Assembly: GCA_036250195.1 (NCBI GenBank)
Contig: JAVHZZ010000003.1
Span: 34,812,335 to 34,876,334, forward strand
Length of the DNA: 64,000 nucleotides
Direction of reading: 5' to 3'
Origin: Mixophyes australis
Taxonomy: Eukaryota; Chordata; Amphibia; Anura; Limnodynastidae
Part shown: positions 1 through 12,100 of the stretch, in pieces
How the letters are laid out: every line of letters begins with the position of its first letter
How positions within the stretch are numbered: the stretch's first letter is position 1
Position numbers and translations under genes: made by a program
The notes under the pieces: generated by a model
What the model was told of the DNA's origin: nothing
Database searches by the model: none
Seen by the model: only the letters and a program-made list of their open reading frames with translations

Positions 1-271
1 CTGACTGCAGCGCCCACCTCCTCAGTGATTGTCATTGTTGTTCTGGTTGATAGAATCACAGAACAATAAAGGCACTGATCCAAAGATAATTTTAGTTAAG
101 GGACAGCTTTGTTTGAAATCTGTATTTAGATGGAGTTCCCCTTTAAATCTAATTTGTTACATACTCACATTGCAGGGATGCAATTCGTGGATTGAACCAA
201 TATTCATAAGAATGCAGACTATCCATACACTAGGAAGTGTGTAAAATAGTGAAAATTCTATTAGTGTTGTA

Positions 272-826
272 TCCATACCTGCTTACTCTCCCGGCATGTC
301 TGGAAGACTCCCTCCCGGATCCTGCATCACTTTCTAGTGAAGTGGGCGGGGCCTTGATGGCACAATGCGCCAGGAATAAAGTCACATGGCTCCTCTGTGC
401 AATAATCGGGTCATTGTAGAGCGGGGGCTGGGCCGTGTCAACTTGAGTAGCGCAGTGACGGCTTTCTACTCCCTACGCGTGTCACTTAGTCCTCCCTTCC
501 CAGAGATTCTGGAGGCAAAAGCATACTTGCCAACCTTTTTAAACTTCTTTCCGGGAGATCCCAGGCAGTGGGACGTGGTTGGAGGGCAGGAGGGATGGGG
601 CGCGGTGAATCGCATCATTTTGGCCCCGCCCCCTGCAACAAAATGCAGTTTTTGTTGCGTGGGTCGGGGCTAAAAATGATGCGATTCATTGTGAATTGCG
701 TCATTTTGACAGCAAGATGCCGTTTGCGGGATATTTGCCTGCTCTCCCGGGAGTCCGGGAGACCTACCCGAATTTCGGGAGTCTCCCGGACATTTCGGGA
801 GAGTTGGCAAGTATGGGCAAAAGTAG
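272..826. mobile_element. Old small hAT-like element (CATACTTGCC family), interrupted
   Basis: The left end near 272 reads CATACCTGCTTACTCTCCCG, a diverged version of the end seen in cleaner copies at 522, 24,007 and 32,976. The right end, GGAGGCAAAAGTAG, resembles a diverged complement of that end once the nested copy at 522-815 is removed. No target duplication could be read for this outer copy, so its limits are approximate. No protein is encoded. Confidence 0.4.
522..815. mobile_element. Small non-autonomous hAT element (MITE), CATACTTGCC family
   Basis: The 294-bp element starts with CATACTTGCCAAC and ends with the exact complement, GTTGGCAAGTATG. It is flanked by a perfect 8-bp direct repeat, GGCAAAAG, at 514-521 and 816-823, which is the hAT target-duplication length. 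The interior carries CCGGGAG-rich short palindromes next to the ends. It has no coding capacity and would depend on a transposase supplied elsewhere. It sits inside an older member of the same family. Confidence 0.85.
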
Positions 827-2500
827 ACAAGCCAGTTTTCCACTCTACTAAATTGATTAAACTGCTAAAATGGCCAAACACTCTTTAAATTAAATTAGTG
901 ATTTAATTCACATGTAGCGCATCAACAAAGTAATGTTCAGATTTTCTATTAACATGGTTGATTGGAGAAGCCGATTATAAATGTATGGTATAAACTTGCT
1001 ATATTATTTAGTGATTTGGCTTATAATAGGCTTGTTGTCCTTAATGGCTGAATAACATTCAAATCTGTGCAGCAATGAATAAACCATACAATCCGGAAAT
1101 GTTACAAATTGCTTCTTTTCCACTAAAAGTATCAAATCCACGTCTATTTCCATCACAAGCGGCTGTGATTTAACAGCTTCTGGATAATGGATAAAGTCAG
1201 AGCTGGTGCTTTGTGGAGAGCTAAGTAGATGCTGGTGTATCGACGTGTCGAGGTCTTTTTAGTAATACATTATTTTGTACATTGTTATATGAATGAGGAG
1301 AGCTGTACTATAACAACAATGCATTTTTATTTAAGTGTTATGTGTGAAGTGTGACCTTCTATGGAAGTGCTAGCTTAGAAAGCTGTGGTTACACAAACTA
1401 ATTGTTGCGGGTTGGATCACAAAATAAATGAAGACTTGACACACTTAACCCAGCGTCATTGAAATGGAAAGTTCAAGTACGATTTTAGAAGATTATTAGT
1501 ATATTTGGAATAATAAACTATTGAACGAGATATGTTGATAAAAAAAAAGGTCATAGAGAATAGAGAAGGAACTTTTTTTCTTTTATTTCTATCTAGTCTT
1601 CAAAACAAATCACCAAAATTGACAAGTTATGTGTTATTGCTAATATATTAACAAAAAATAAACTTTTCATCTAATATTAAACTTTTTCGTTGACTTAAGT
1701 ATGAGATGTTTGAAAATTAAAACAATACAAAAACAAAAAACTAATCGATTTCACCCAGCTTATCACAACAATCGCTGCAATATGAAATCAGGTGTTCCGG
1801 GCATTTTGTACCACGCTTGGCATGGATGAGTGGTCTTACGATCTTTTTTAGCGGGAGACACTTGACGTCTTTTTAGAACTCCTGGTACTTTTTGCTGGTG
1901 GCTCCTCTGAAGATTCTCCAGTGAAATCGCTTATTAATTTGTGCATTTTTCTTAGTAAAGGAAATAAATCTTTGCGGATGCCTAAGTGTTTCGATGAATT
2001 TACGTTGTTTGTGTGGCACACTATTATTATTATATTGTGATCGCATTGATTCCAGACATATTTAGCATGGCATAAAAAAATTGTCAGGACCATTTTCTCG
2101 AATTGCGGCTCACATCATATATCGAACAAAGTTCGTCTGCAACATCTCCTCAAAAGAATAAATTAAACATCACATACTAAAAGGACACAAAATTGTTGCA
2201 CCGACATTGAGGTTGGGTCATAATAACCTTTTTGGAATTTGCGCCCGTATAGTTCTCTGCGCTGATGCTGTTTGACTGAGTGGTAGCTGGAAACAGGTAG
2301 GGAGGGGTCTTAACTTCGGCTACTGAGAGGTTTGGCAACATTGCATAACTAAGCGAATAGATACACGTAATTTAAAACGCCAAGTTAATATTCAAACTTT
2401 CAGAAAATTATAATGCAGTCAGTTAAGTGACTATCTCAGAGTGATGGAACACAATTAGACATGGGTATATCCATATGCACATACACCGTTTAGGAAGCGA
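824..2500. other. Unassigned AT-rich stretch
   Basis: No repeat family, splice-bounded exon or RNA gene is recognised here apart from the weak protein remnant listed at 1741-2093. Short open frames have no recognisable motif. Confidence 0.5.
1741..2093 (-). pseudogene. Possible decayed transposase C-terminus (unassigned)
   Basis: On the minus strand, an 81-residue frame (2093 down to 1848) rich in K, S and R ends in a stop. A shifted frame just downstream (about 1,825 to 1,741) reads a cysteine-rich tail with KCPEHLISYCSDCCDKLG and then a stop. A short C-x-x-C-type cluster at the very C-terminus, after a basic serine-rich stretch, is the arrangement of piggyBac-type transposases. The match is only in pattern, and one frameshift must be assumed. 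It may be chance. Confidence 0.2.
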
Positions 2501-2529
2501 ATCTCTTGTGGGTGCAGGGGGCTGGTGTA

Positions 2530-3061
2530 AAGATACAAATTTACTATCAGCAGCCCCACCTAGCTGTTTCTGATTGGCTGATTGCATATAGAGTGGACGA
2601 AGCTGACAGTACATTATTCATTAGCCTGGCAGCTATATTATATGATGTTCCAGCTGACTAAGCGCATTATTTAATTGTCATTTTTATTTGTACTACTGCA
2701 GGAAAGAATATTTCCATTTGATTTCAATGGCGAAAGTTGAATACGTCTGTATTAAAGTTAGTTCATATTTTGTATTTGTCATTGTATTTAATTATATCTG
2801 ATGTGGAACATATGATTCCAGCTTTTATTAACAACAGTGTCACGTAATGTGACACATTACATTATAATATTGTGTACAAAGTGGGTAATGTGACATTAGC
2901 ATTTAATACTGACACTGTCAAGCCGCATCTGTACGCTACCTCTGCACCATGTATACGCCATTGTGGAGCGTAAGTATATACACTTGTTGGTACACCTGGC
3001 ACAAATGCTGCTGTTTTTAAACCTGGCGTGCTTGAGAACAGTCATTGCACCTGTCAGCTGA
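2530..3061 (+). repeat. Dispersed old repeat, copy A (second copy at 58,950-60,440)
   Basis: Several blocks match, in the same order and orientation, a region near the right side of the window. Examples are the TTCTGATTGGCTG block (about 2,570 here, 59,047 there), TACTGCAGGAAAGAATAT (2,692 and 60,070), CACTGTCAA.CC.CATCT, and GCAAATGCTGCTGTTTTT (about 3,002 and 60,386). Divergence is high. The copy at 59-60 kb has a 0.95-kb insertion that is absent here. Nothing in it looks coding. It ends where a SINE/LINE tail and the minisatellite begin. Confidence 0.55.
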
Positions 3062-3150
3062 TCGCTGCACATTGCACTATAGGGTATGTAACTCTGTACT
3101 GCGCAGTGGAACTAGTGGCACTATATAAATAGCTGATGATGATACAAATG
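3062..3150 (+). mobile_element. SINE/LINE 3-prime tail fragment next to the minisatellite
   Basis: The block with GGCACTATATAAATAGCTGA followed by TGATGATA matches the 3-prime tail (GGCGCTATATAAATAAATGA then GATGAT repeats) of the SINEs and L2-type LINE tails elsewhere in the window, for example at 55,810-55,856. The preceding TCTGTACTGCGCAGTGGAACTAG also matches the SINE tail (TCTGTACAGCGCTG.GAATTAG). Only the last 60-90 bp is present. It directly abuts the first 21-bp units. Confidence 0.6.
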
Positions 3151-6100
3151 GAATAGTGTAGTAAGGGGAACTGAGTAGTAAGGGGAAGAGAGCGGTTGTA
3201 ATGGGAACAGAGCTGTATGTAATGGGAACAGAGCGGTATGTAATGGGAACAGAGCGGTATGTAAAGGGAAGAGAGCGGTTTGTAAGGGGAACAGAGCGGT
3301 ATGTAAAGGGAACAGAGCTGTATGTAAAGGGAACAGAGCTGTATGTAAAGAGAACAGAGCTGTATGTAAGTGGAACAGAGCGGTATGTAAGTGGAACAGA
3401 GCGGTATGTAAGGGGAACACAGCGGTATGTAAGGGGAACAGAGCGGTATGTAAGTGGAACAGAGCGGTATGTAAGGGGAACAGAGCGGTATGTAAGTGGA
3501 ACAGAGCGGTATGTAAGAGGAACAGAGCGGTATGTAAGGGGAACAGAGCGGTATGTAAAGGGGACAGAGTGGTATGTAAAGGGAACAGAGCGGTATGTAA
3601 AGGGGACAGAGTGGTATGTAAGGGGAACAGAGCGGTATGTAAAGGGAACAGAGCTGTATGTAAAGGGAACAGAGCGGTATGTAAAGGAAACAGAGCGGTA
3701 TGTAAAGGGGACAGAGTGGTATGTAAGTGGAACAGAGCGGTATGTAAGGGGAACAGAGCGGTATGTAAGGGGAACAGAGCGGTATGTAAGTGGAACAGAG
3801 CGGTATGTAAGTGGAACAGAGCGGTATGTAAGGGGAACAGAGCGGTATGTAAGGGGAACAGAGCGGTATGTAAGTGGAACAGAGCGGTATGTAAGTGGAA
3901 CAGAGCGGTATGTAAGGGGAACACAGCGGTATGTAAGGGGAACAGAGCGGTATGTAAAGGGGACAGAGTGGTATGTAAGGGGAACAGAGCGGTATGTAAG
4001 GGGAACAGAGCTGTATGTAAAGGGAACAGAGCGGTATGTAAAGGAAACAGAGCGGTATGTAAAGGGAACACAGCGGTATATAAGGGGAACAGAGCGGTAT
4101 GTAAGTGGAACAGAGCGGTATGTAAGTGGAACAGAGCGGTATGTAAGGGGAACAGAGCGGTATGTAAGTGGAACAGAGCGGTATGTAAGTGGAACAGAGC
4201 GGTATGTAAGGGGAACACAGCGGTATGTAAGGGGAACAGAGCGGTATGTAAGTGGAACAGAGCGGTATGTAAGGGGAACAGAGCGGTATGTAAGTGGAAC
4301 AGAGCGGTATGTAAGAGGAACAGAGCGGTATGTAAAGGGGACAGAGTGGTATGTAAGGGGAACAGAGCGGTATGTAAGGGGAACAGAGCGGTATGTAAAG
4401 GGAACAGAGCGGTATGTAAAGGGGACAGAGTGGTATGTAAGGGGAACAGAGCGGTATGTAAGGGGAACAGAGCTGTATGTAAAGGGAACAGAGCGGTATG
4501 TAAAGGGGACAGAGTGGTATGTAAGGGGAACAGAGCTGTATGTAATGGGAACAGAGCGGTATGTAAAGGGAACAGAGCTGTATGTAAAGGGAACAGAGCG
4601 GTATGTAAAGGGAACAGAGCGGTATGTAATGGGAACAGAGCTGTATGTAAGGGGAACAGAGCTGTATGTAAGGGGAACAGAGCGGTATGTAAAGGGAACA
4701 GAGCTTTATGTAAAGGGAACAGAGCGGTATGTAAGGGGAACAGAGCTGTATGTAAGGGGAACAGAGCTGTATGTAATGGGAACAGAGCGGTATGTAAAGG
4801 GAACAGAGCTGTATGTAAGGGGAACAGAGCTGTATGTAAAGGGAACAGAGCGGTATGTAAAGGGAACAGAGCGGTATGTAAAGGGAACAGAGCTTTATGT
4901 AAAGGGAACAGAGCGGTATGTAAGGGGAACAGAGCGGTATGTAAAGGGAACAGAGCGGTATGTAAGGGGAACAGAGCGGTATGTAAAGGGAACAGAGCGG
5001 TATGTAAGGGGAACAGAGCGGTATGTAAAGGGGACAGAGTGGTATGTAAGGGGAACAGAGCGGTATGTAAGGGGAACAGAGCGGTATGTAAAGGGAACAG
5101 AGCGGTATGTAAGGGGAACAGAGTGGTATGTAAGGGGAACAGAGCGGTATGTAAGGGGAACAGAGCTGTATGTAAAGGGAACAGAGCGGTATGTAAAGGG
5201 GACAGAGTGGTATGTAAGGGGAACAGAGCTGTATGTAATGGGAACAGAGCGGTATGTAAAGGGAACAGAGCTGTATGTAAGGGGAACAGAGCTGTATGTA
5301 AAGGGAACAGAGCGGTATGTAAGGGGAACAGAGCGGTATGTAAAGGGAACAGAGCTTTATGTAAAGGGAACAGAGCGGTATGTAAAGGGGACAGAGTGGT
5401 ATGTAAGGGGAACAGAGCGGTATGTAAGGGGAACAGAGCTGTATGTAAAGGGAACAGAGCGGTATGTAAAGGGAACAGAGCTGTATGTAAAGGGAACAGA
5501 GCTTTATGTAAAGGGAACAGAGCGGTATGTAAGGGGAACAGAGCGGTATGTAAAGGGAACAGAGCTTTATGTAAAGGGGACAGAGTGGTATGTAAGGGGA
5601 ACAGAGCGGTATGTAAGGGGAACAGAGCTGTATGTAAAGGGAACAGAGCGGTATGTAAAGGGAACAGAGCTGTATGTAAAGGGAACAGAGTGGTATGTAA
5701 GGGGAACAGAGCTGTATGTAATGGGAACAGAGCTGTATGTAAGGGGAACAGAGCTGTATGTAATGGGAACAGAGCGGTATGTAAAGGGAACAGAGCTGTA
5801 TGTAAGGGGAACAGAGCTGTATGTAAAGGGAACAGAGCGGTATGTAAGGGGAACAGAGCGGTATGTAAAGGGAACAGAGCTTTATGTAAAGGGAACAGAG
5901 CGGTATGTAAGGGGAACAGAGCGGTATGTAAAGGGAACAGAGCGGTATGTAAGGGGAACAGAGCGGTATGTAAAGGGAACAGAGCGGTATGTAAGGGGAA
6001 CAGAGCGGTATGTAAAGGGGACAGAGTGGTATGTAAGGGGAACAGAGCGGTATGTAAGGGGAACAGAGCGGTATGTAAAGGGAACAGAGCGGTATGTAAG

Positions 6101-9100
6101 GGGAACAGAGTGGTATGTAAGGGGAACAGAGCGGTATGTAAGGGGAACAGAGCTGTATGTAAAGGGAACAGAGCGGTATGTAAAGGGGACAGAGTGGTAT
6201 GTAAGGGGAACAGAGCTGTATGTAATGGGAACAGAGCGGTATGTAAAGGGAACAGAGCGGTATGTAAAGGGGACAGAGTGGTATGTAAGGGGAACAGAGC
6301 TGTATGTAATGGGAACAGAGCGGTATGTAAGGGGAACAGAGCTGTATGTAATGGGAACAGAGCGGTATGTAAAGGGGACAGAGCGGTATGTAAAGGGGAC
6401 AGAGTGGTATGTAAAGGGAACAGAGCTGTATGTAAAGGGAACAGAGCTGTATGTAAAGGGAACAGAGCGGTATGTAAAGGGAACAGAGCGGTATGTAAAG
6501 GGAACAGAGCTGTATGTAAAGGGAACAGAGCTTTATGTAAAGGGAACAGAGCGGTATGTAAGGGGAACAGAGCTGTATGTAAAGGGAACAGAGCTGTATG
6601 TAAGGGGAACAGAGCTGTATGTAAAGGGAACAGAGCTGTATGTAATGGGAACAGAGCGGTATGTAAAGGGAACAGAGCTGTATGTAAGGGGAACAGAGCT
6701 GTATGTAAGGGGAACAGAGCGGTATGTAAGGGGAACAGAGCTGTATGTAAGGGGAACAGAGCTGTATGTAAAGGGAACAGAGCTGTATGTAATGGGAACA
6801 GAGCGGTATGTAAAGGGAACAGAGCTGTATGTAAAGGGAACAGAGCTGTATGTAAGGGGAACAGAGCTGTATGTAAGGGGAACAGAGCGGTATGTAAAGG
6901 GAACAGAGCTGTATGTAAGGGGAACAGAGCTGTATGTAAAGGGAACAGAGCGGTATGTAAGGGGAACAGAGCGGTATGTAAAGGGAACAGAGCTGTATAT
7001 AAAGGGAACAGAGCGGTATGTAAAGGGAACAGAGCTTTATGTAAAGGGAACAGAGCGGTATGTAAGGGGAACAGAGCGGTATGTAAAGGGAACAGAGCGG
7101 TATGTAAAGGGGACAGAGCGGTATGTAAAGGGGACAGAGTGGTATGTAAGGGGAACAGAGCTGTATGTAATGGGAACAGAGCGGTATGTAAAGGGGACAG
7201 AGTGGTATGTAAAGGGAACAGAGCTGTATGTAAAGGGAACAGAGCGGTATGTAAGGGGAACAGAGCGGTATGTAAAGGGAACAGAGCTTTATGTAAAGGG
7301 AACAGAGCGGTATGTAAAGGGAACAGAGCGGTATGTAAGGGGAACAGAGCGGTATGTAAAGGGAACAGAGCGGTATGTAAAGGGAACAGAGCTGTATGTA
7401 AGGGGAACAGAGCTGTATGTAAGGGGAACAGAGCGGTATGTAAAGGGAACAGAGCTGTATGTAAAGGGAACAGAGCTTTATGTAAAGGGAACAGAGCGGT
7501 ATGTAAGGGGAACAGAGCTGTATGTAAAGGGAACAGAGCGGTATGTAAAGGGAACAGAGCTGTATGTAAAGGGAACAGAGCTTTATGTAAAGGGAACAGA
7601 GCGGTATGTAAGGGGAACAGAGCGGTATGTAAAGGGAACAGAGCTGTATGTAATGGGAACAGAGCGGTATGTAAGGGGAACAGAGCGGTATGTAAGGGGA
7701 ACAGAGCGGTATGTAAAGGGAACAGAGCTGTATGTAAGGGGAACAGAGCTGTATGTAAAGGGAACAGAGCTGTATGTAATGGGAACAGAGCTGTATGTAA
7801 GGGGAACAGAGCGGTATGTAAAGGGAACAGAGCTGTATGTAAGGGGAACAGAGCTGTATGTAAGGGGAACAGAGCGGTATGTAAAGGGAACAGAGCTGTA
7901 TGTAAAGGGAACAGAGCTGTATGTAAGGGGAACAGAGCTGTATGTAAGGGGAACAGAGCGGTATGTAAGGGGAACAGAGCTGTATGTAAAGGGAACAGAG
8001 CTGTATGTAATGGGAACAGAGCGGTATGTAAAGGGAACAGAGCGGTATGTAAGGGGAACAGAGCTGTATGTAATGGGAACAGAGCGGTATGTAAAGGGAA
8101 CAGAGCGGTATGTAAAGGGAACAGAGCTGTATGTAATGGGAACAGAGCTGTATGTAAAGGGAACAGAGCGGTATGTAAGGGGAACAGAGCGGTATGTAAG
8201 GGGAACAGAGCTGTATGTAAAGGGAACAGAGCGGTATGTAAAGGGGACAGAGTGGTATGTAAGGGGAACAGAGCTGTATGTAATGGGAACAGAGCGGTAT
8301 GTAAAGGGAACAGAGCGGTATGTAAAGGGAACAGAGCGGTATGTAAAGGGAACAGAGCGGTATGTAAAGGGGACAGAGTGGTATGTAAGGGGAACAGAGC
8401 GGTATGTAAGGGGAACAGAGCTGTATGTAAAGGGAACAGAGCGGTATGTAAAGGGGACAGAGTGGTATGTAAGGGGAACAGAGCTGTATGTAATGGGAAC
8501 AGAGCGGTATGTAAAGGGAACAGAGCGGTATGTAAAGGGAACAGAGCGGTATGTAAAGGGAACAGAGCGGTATGTAAAGGGGACAGAGTGGTATGTAAGG
8601 GGAACAGAGCGGTATGTAATGGGAACAGAGCTGTATGTAAGGGGAACAGAGCTGTATGTAAAGGGAACAGAGCTGTATGTAAGGGGAACAGAGCTGTATG
8701 TAAAGGGAACAGAGCTGTATGTAAGGGGAACAGAGCTGTATGTAAAGGGAACAGAGCGGTATGTAAGGGGAACAGAGCTGTATGTAAAGGGAACAGAGCG
8801 GTATGTAAGGGGAACAGAGCGGTATGTAAGGGGAACAGAGCTGTATGTAAAGGGAACAGAGCTGTATGTAAGGGGAACAGAGCTGTATGTAAAGGGAACA
8901 GAGCGGTATGTAAAGGGAACAGAGCGGTATGTAAGGGGAACAGAGCTGTATGTAAAAAAAACAGAGCGGTATGTAAGGGGAATAGAGCGGTATGTAAGGG
9001 GAACAGAGCGGTATGTAAGGGGAACAGAGCGGTATGTAAGTGGAACAGAGCGGTATGTAAGGGGAACAGAGCGGTATGTAAGTGGAACAGAGCGGTATGT

Positions 9101-12100
9101 AAGTGGAACAGAGCGGTATGTAAGAGGAACAGAGCGGTATGTAAGGGGAACAGAGTGGTATGTAAAGGGAACAGAGCGGTATGTAAAGGGGACAGAGTGG
9201 TATGTAAGGGGAACAGAGCGGTATGTAAGGGGAACAGAGCTGTATGTAAAGGGAACAGAGCGGTATGTAAAGGGGACAGAGTGGTATGTAAGGGGAACAG
9301 AGCTGTATGTAATGGGAACAGAGCGGTATGTAAAGGGAACAGAGCTGTATGTAAGGGGAACAGAGCTGTATGTAAAGGGAACAGAGCGGTATGTAAGGGG
9401 AACAGAGCGGTATGTAAAGGGAACAGAGCTTTATGTAAAGGGAACAGAGCGGTATGTAAGGGGAACAGAGCTGTATGTAAAGGGAACAGAGCGGTATGTA
9501 AAGGGAATAGAGCGGTTTGTAAGGGGAACAGAGCGGTATGTAAGGGGAACAGAGCGGTATGTAAGGGGAACAGAGCGGTATGTAAAGGGAACAGAGCGGT
9601 ATGTAAGGGGAACAGAGCTGTATGTAAAGGGAACAGAGCTGTATGTAAAGGGAACAGAGCTGTATGTAAAGGGAACAGAGCGGTATGTAAGGGGAACAGA
9701 GCGGTATGTAAAGGGAATAGAGCGGTTTGTAAGGGGAACAGAGCGGTATGTAAGGGGAACAGAGCGGTATGTAAAGGGGACAGAGTGGTATGTAAGGGGA
9801 ACAGAGCTGTATGTAATGGGAACAGAGCGGTATGTAACGGGAACAGAGCTGTATGTAAGGGGAACAGAGCTGTATGTAAAGGGAACAGAGCGGTATGTAA
9901 GGGGAACAGAGCGGTATGTAAAGGGAACAGAGCTTTATGTAAAGGGAACAGAGCGGTATGTAAGGGGAACAGAGCGGTATGTAAAGGGAACAGAGCTTTA
10001 TGTAAAGGGAACAGAGCGGTATGTAAAGGGAACAGAGCGGTATGTAAGGGGAACAGAGCGGTATGTAAAGGGAACAGAGCGGTATGTAAGGGGAACAGAG
10101 CTGTATGTAAAGGGAACAGAGCTGTATGTAAGGGGAACAGAGCTGTATGTAAAGGGAACAGAGCTGTATGTAAAGGGAACAGAGCGGTATGTAAGGGGAA
10201 CAGAGCTGTATGTAAAGGGAACAGAGCGGTATGTAAAGGGAACAGAGCTGTATGTAAGGGGAACAGAGCTGTATGTAAAGGGAACAGAGCGGTATGTAAA
10301 AAAAACAGAGCGGTATGTAAGGGGAATAGAGCGGTATGTAAGGGGAACAGAGCTGTATGTAAAGAGAACAGAGCGGTATGTAAAGGGAACAGAGCGGTAT
10401 GTAAAGAGAACAGAGCTGTATGTAAAGGGAACAGAGCGGTATGTAAGGGGAACAGAGCTGCATGTAAAGGGAACAGAGCTGTATGTAAAGGGAACAGAGC
10501 GGTATGTAAAGAAAACAGAGCGGTATGTAAAGGGGACAGAGTGGTATGTAAGGGGAACAGAGCTGTATGTAAAGGGAATAGAGCGGTATGTAAGGGGAAC
10601 AGAGCTGTATGTAAAGAGAACAGAGCGGTATGTAAAGGGAACAGAGCAGTATGTAAAGAGAACAGAGCTGTATGTAAAGGGAACAGAGCTGTATGTAAAG
10701 GGAACAGAGCGGTATGTAAAGAAAACAGAGCGGTATGTAAAGGGAACAGAGCGGTATGTAAAGGGAATAGAGCGGTTTGTAAGGGGAACAGAGCGGTATG
10801 TAAAGAAAACAGAGCTGTATGTAAAGGGAACAGAGCTGTATGTAAAGGGAACAGAGCTGTATGTAAGGGGAACAGAGCGGTATGTAAGGGGAACAGAGCG
10901 GTATGTAAAGGGAACAGAGCGGTATGTAAAGGGGACAGAGTGGTATGTAAGGGGAACAGAGCGGTATGTAAGGGGAACAGAGCTGTATGTAAAGGGAACA
11001 GAGCGGTATGTAAAGGGGACAGAGTGGTATGTAAGGGGAACAGAGCGGTATGTAAGGGGAACAGAGCGGTATGTAAGTGGAACAGAGCGGTATGTAAGTG
11101 GAAAAGAGCGGTATGTAAGGGGAACAGAGCGGTATGTAAGTGGAACAGAGCGGTATGTAAGGGGAACAGAGCGGTATGTAAGTGGAACAGAGCGGTATGT
11201 AAGGGGAACAGAGCGGTATGTAAAGGGAACAGAGCGGTATGTAAAGGGGACAGAGTGGTATGTAAAGGGGACAGATGGGTATGTAAGGGGAACAGAGCGG
11301 TATGTAAGTGGAACAGAGCGGTATGTAAGGGGAACAGAGCGGTATGTAAGGGGAACAGAGCTGTATATAAAGGGAACAGAGCGGTATGTAAAGTGGACAG
11401 AGTGGTATGTAAGGGGAACAGAGCGTTATGTAAGGGGAACAGAGCGGTATGTAAGTGGAACAGAGCGGTATGTAAGAGGAACAGAGCGGTATGTAAGGGG
11501 AACAGAGCGGTATGTAAAGGGAACAGAGCGGTATGTAAAGGGAACAGAGCGGTATGTAAAGGGGACAGAGTGGTATGTAAGGGGAACAGAGCGGTATGTA
11601 ATGGGAACAGAGTGGTATGTAAGGGGAACAGAGCGGTATGTAAAGGGAACAGAGCGGTATGTAGGTGGAACAGAGCAATATGTAAGTGGAACAGAGCGGT
11701 ATGTAAGGGGAACAGAGCGGTATGTAAGGGGAACAGAGCGGTATGTAAGGGGAACAGAGCGGTATGTAAGGGGAACAGAGCGGTATGTAAAGGGAACAGA
11801 GCGGTATGTAAAGGGGACAGAGTGATATGTAAAGGGAACAGAGCGGTATGTAATGGGAACAGAGCGGTATGTAAGGGGAACAGAGCGGTATGTAAAGGGA
11901 ACAGAGCGGTATGTAAGGGGAACAGAGCGGTATGTAAGTGGAACAGAGCGGTATGTAAAGGAAACAGAGCGGTATGTAAGTGAAACGAAGCGGTATGTAA
12001 AGGAAACAGAGTGGTATGTAAGGGGAACAGAGCGTTATGTAAAGGAAACAGAGTGGTATGTAAAGGGAACAGAGCGATATGTAAAGGAAACAGAGCGGTA

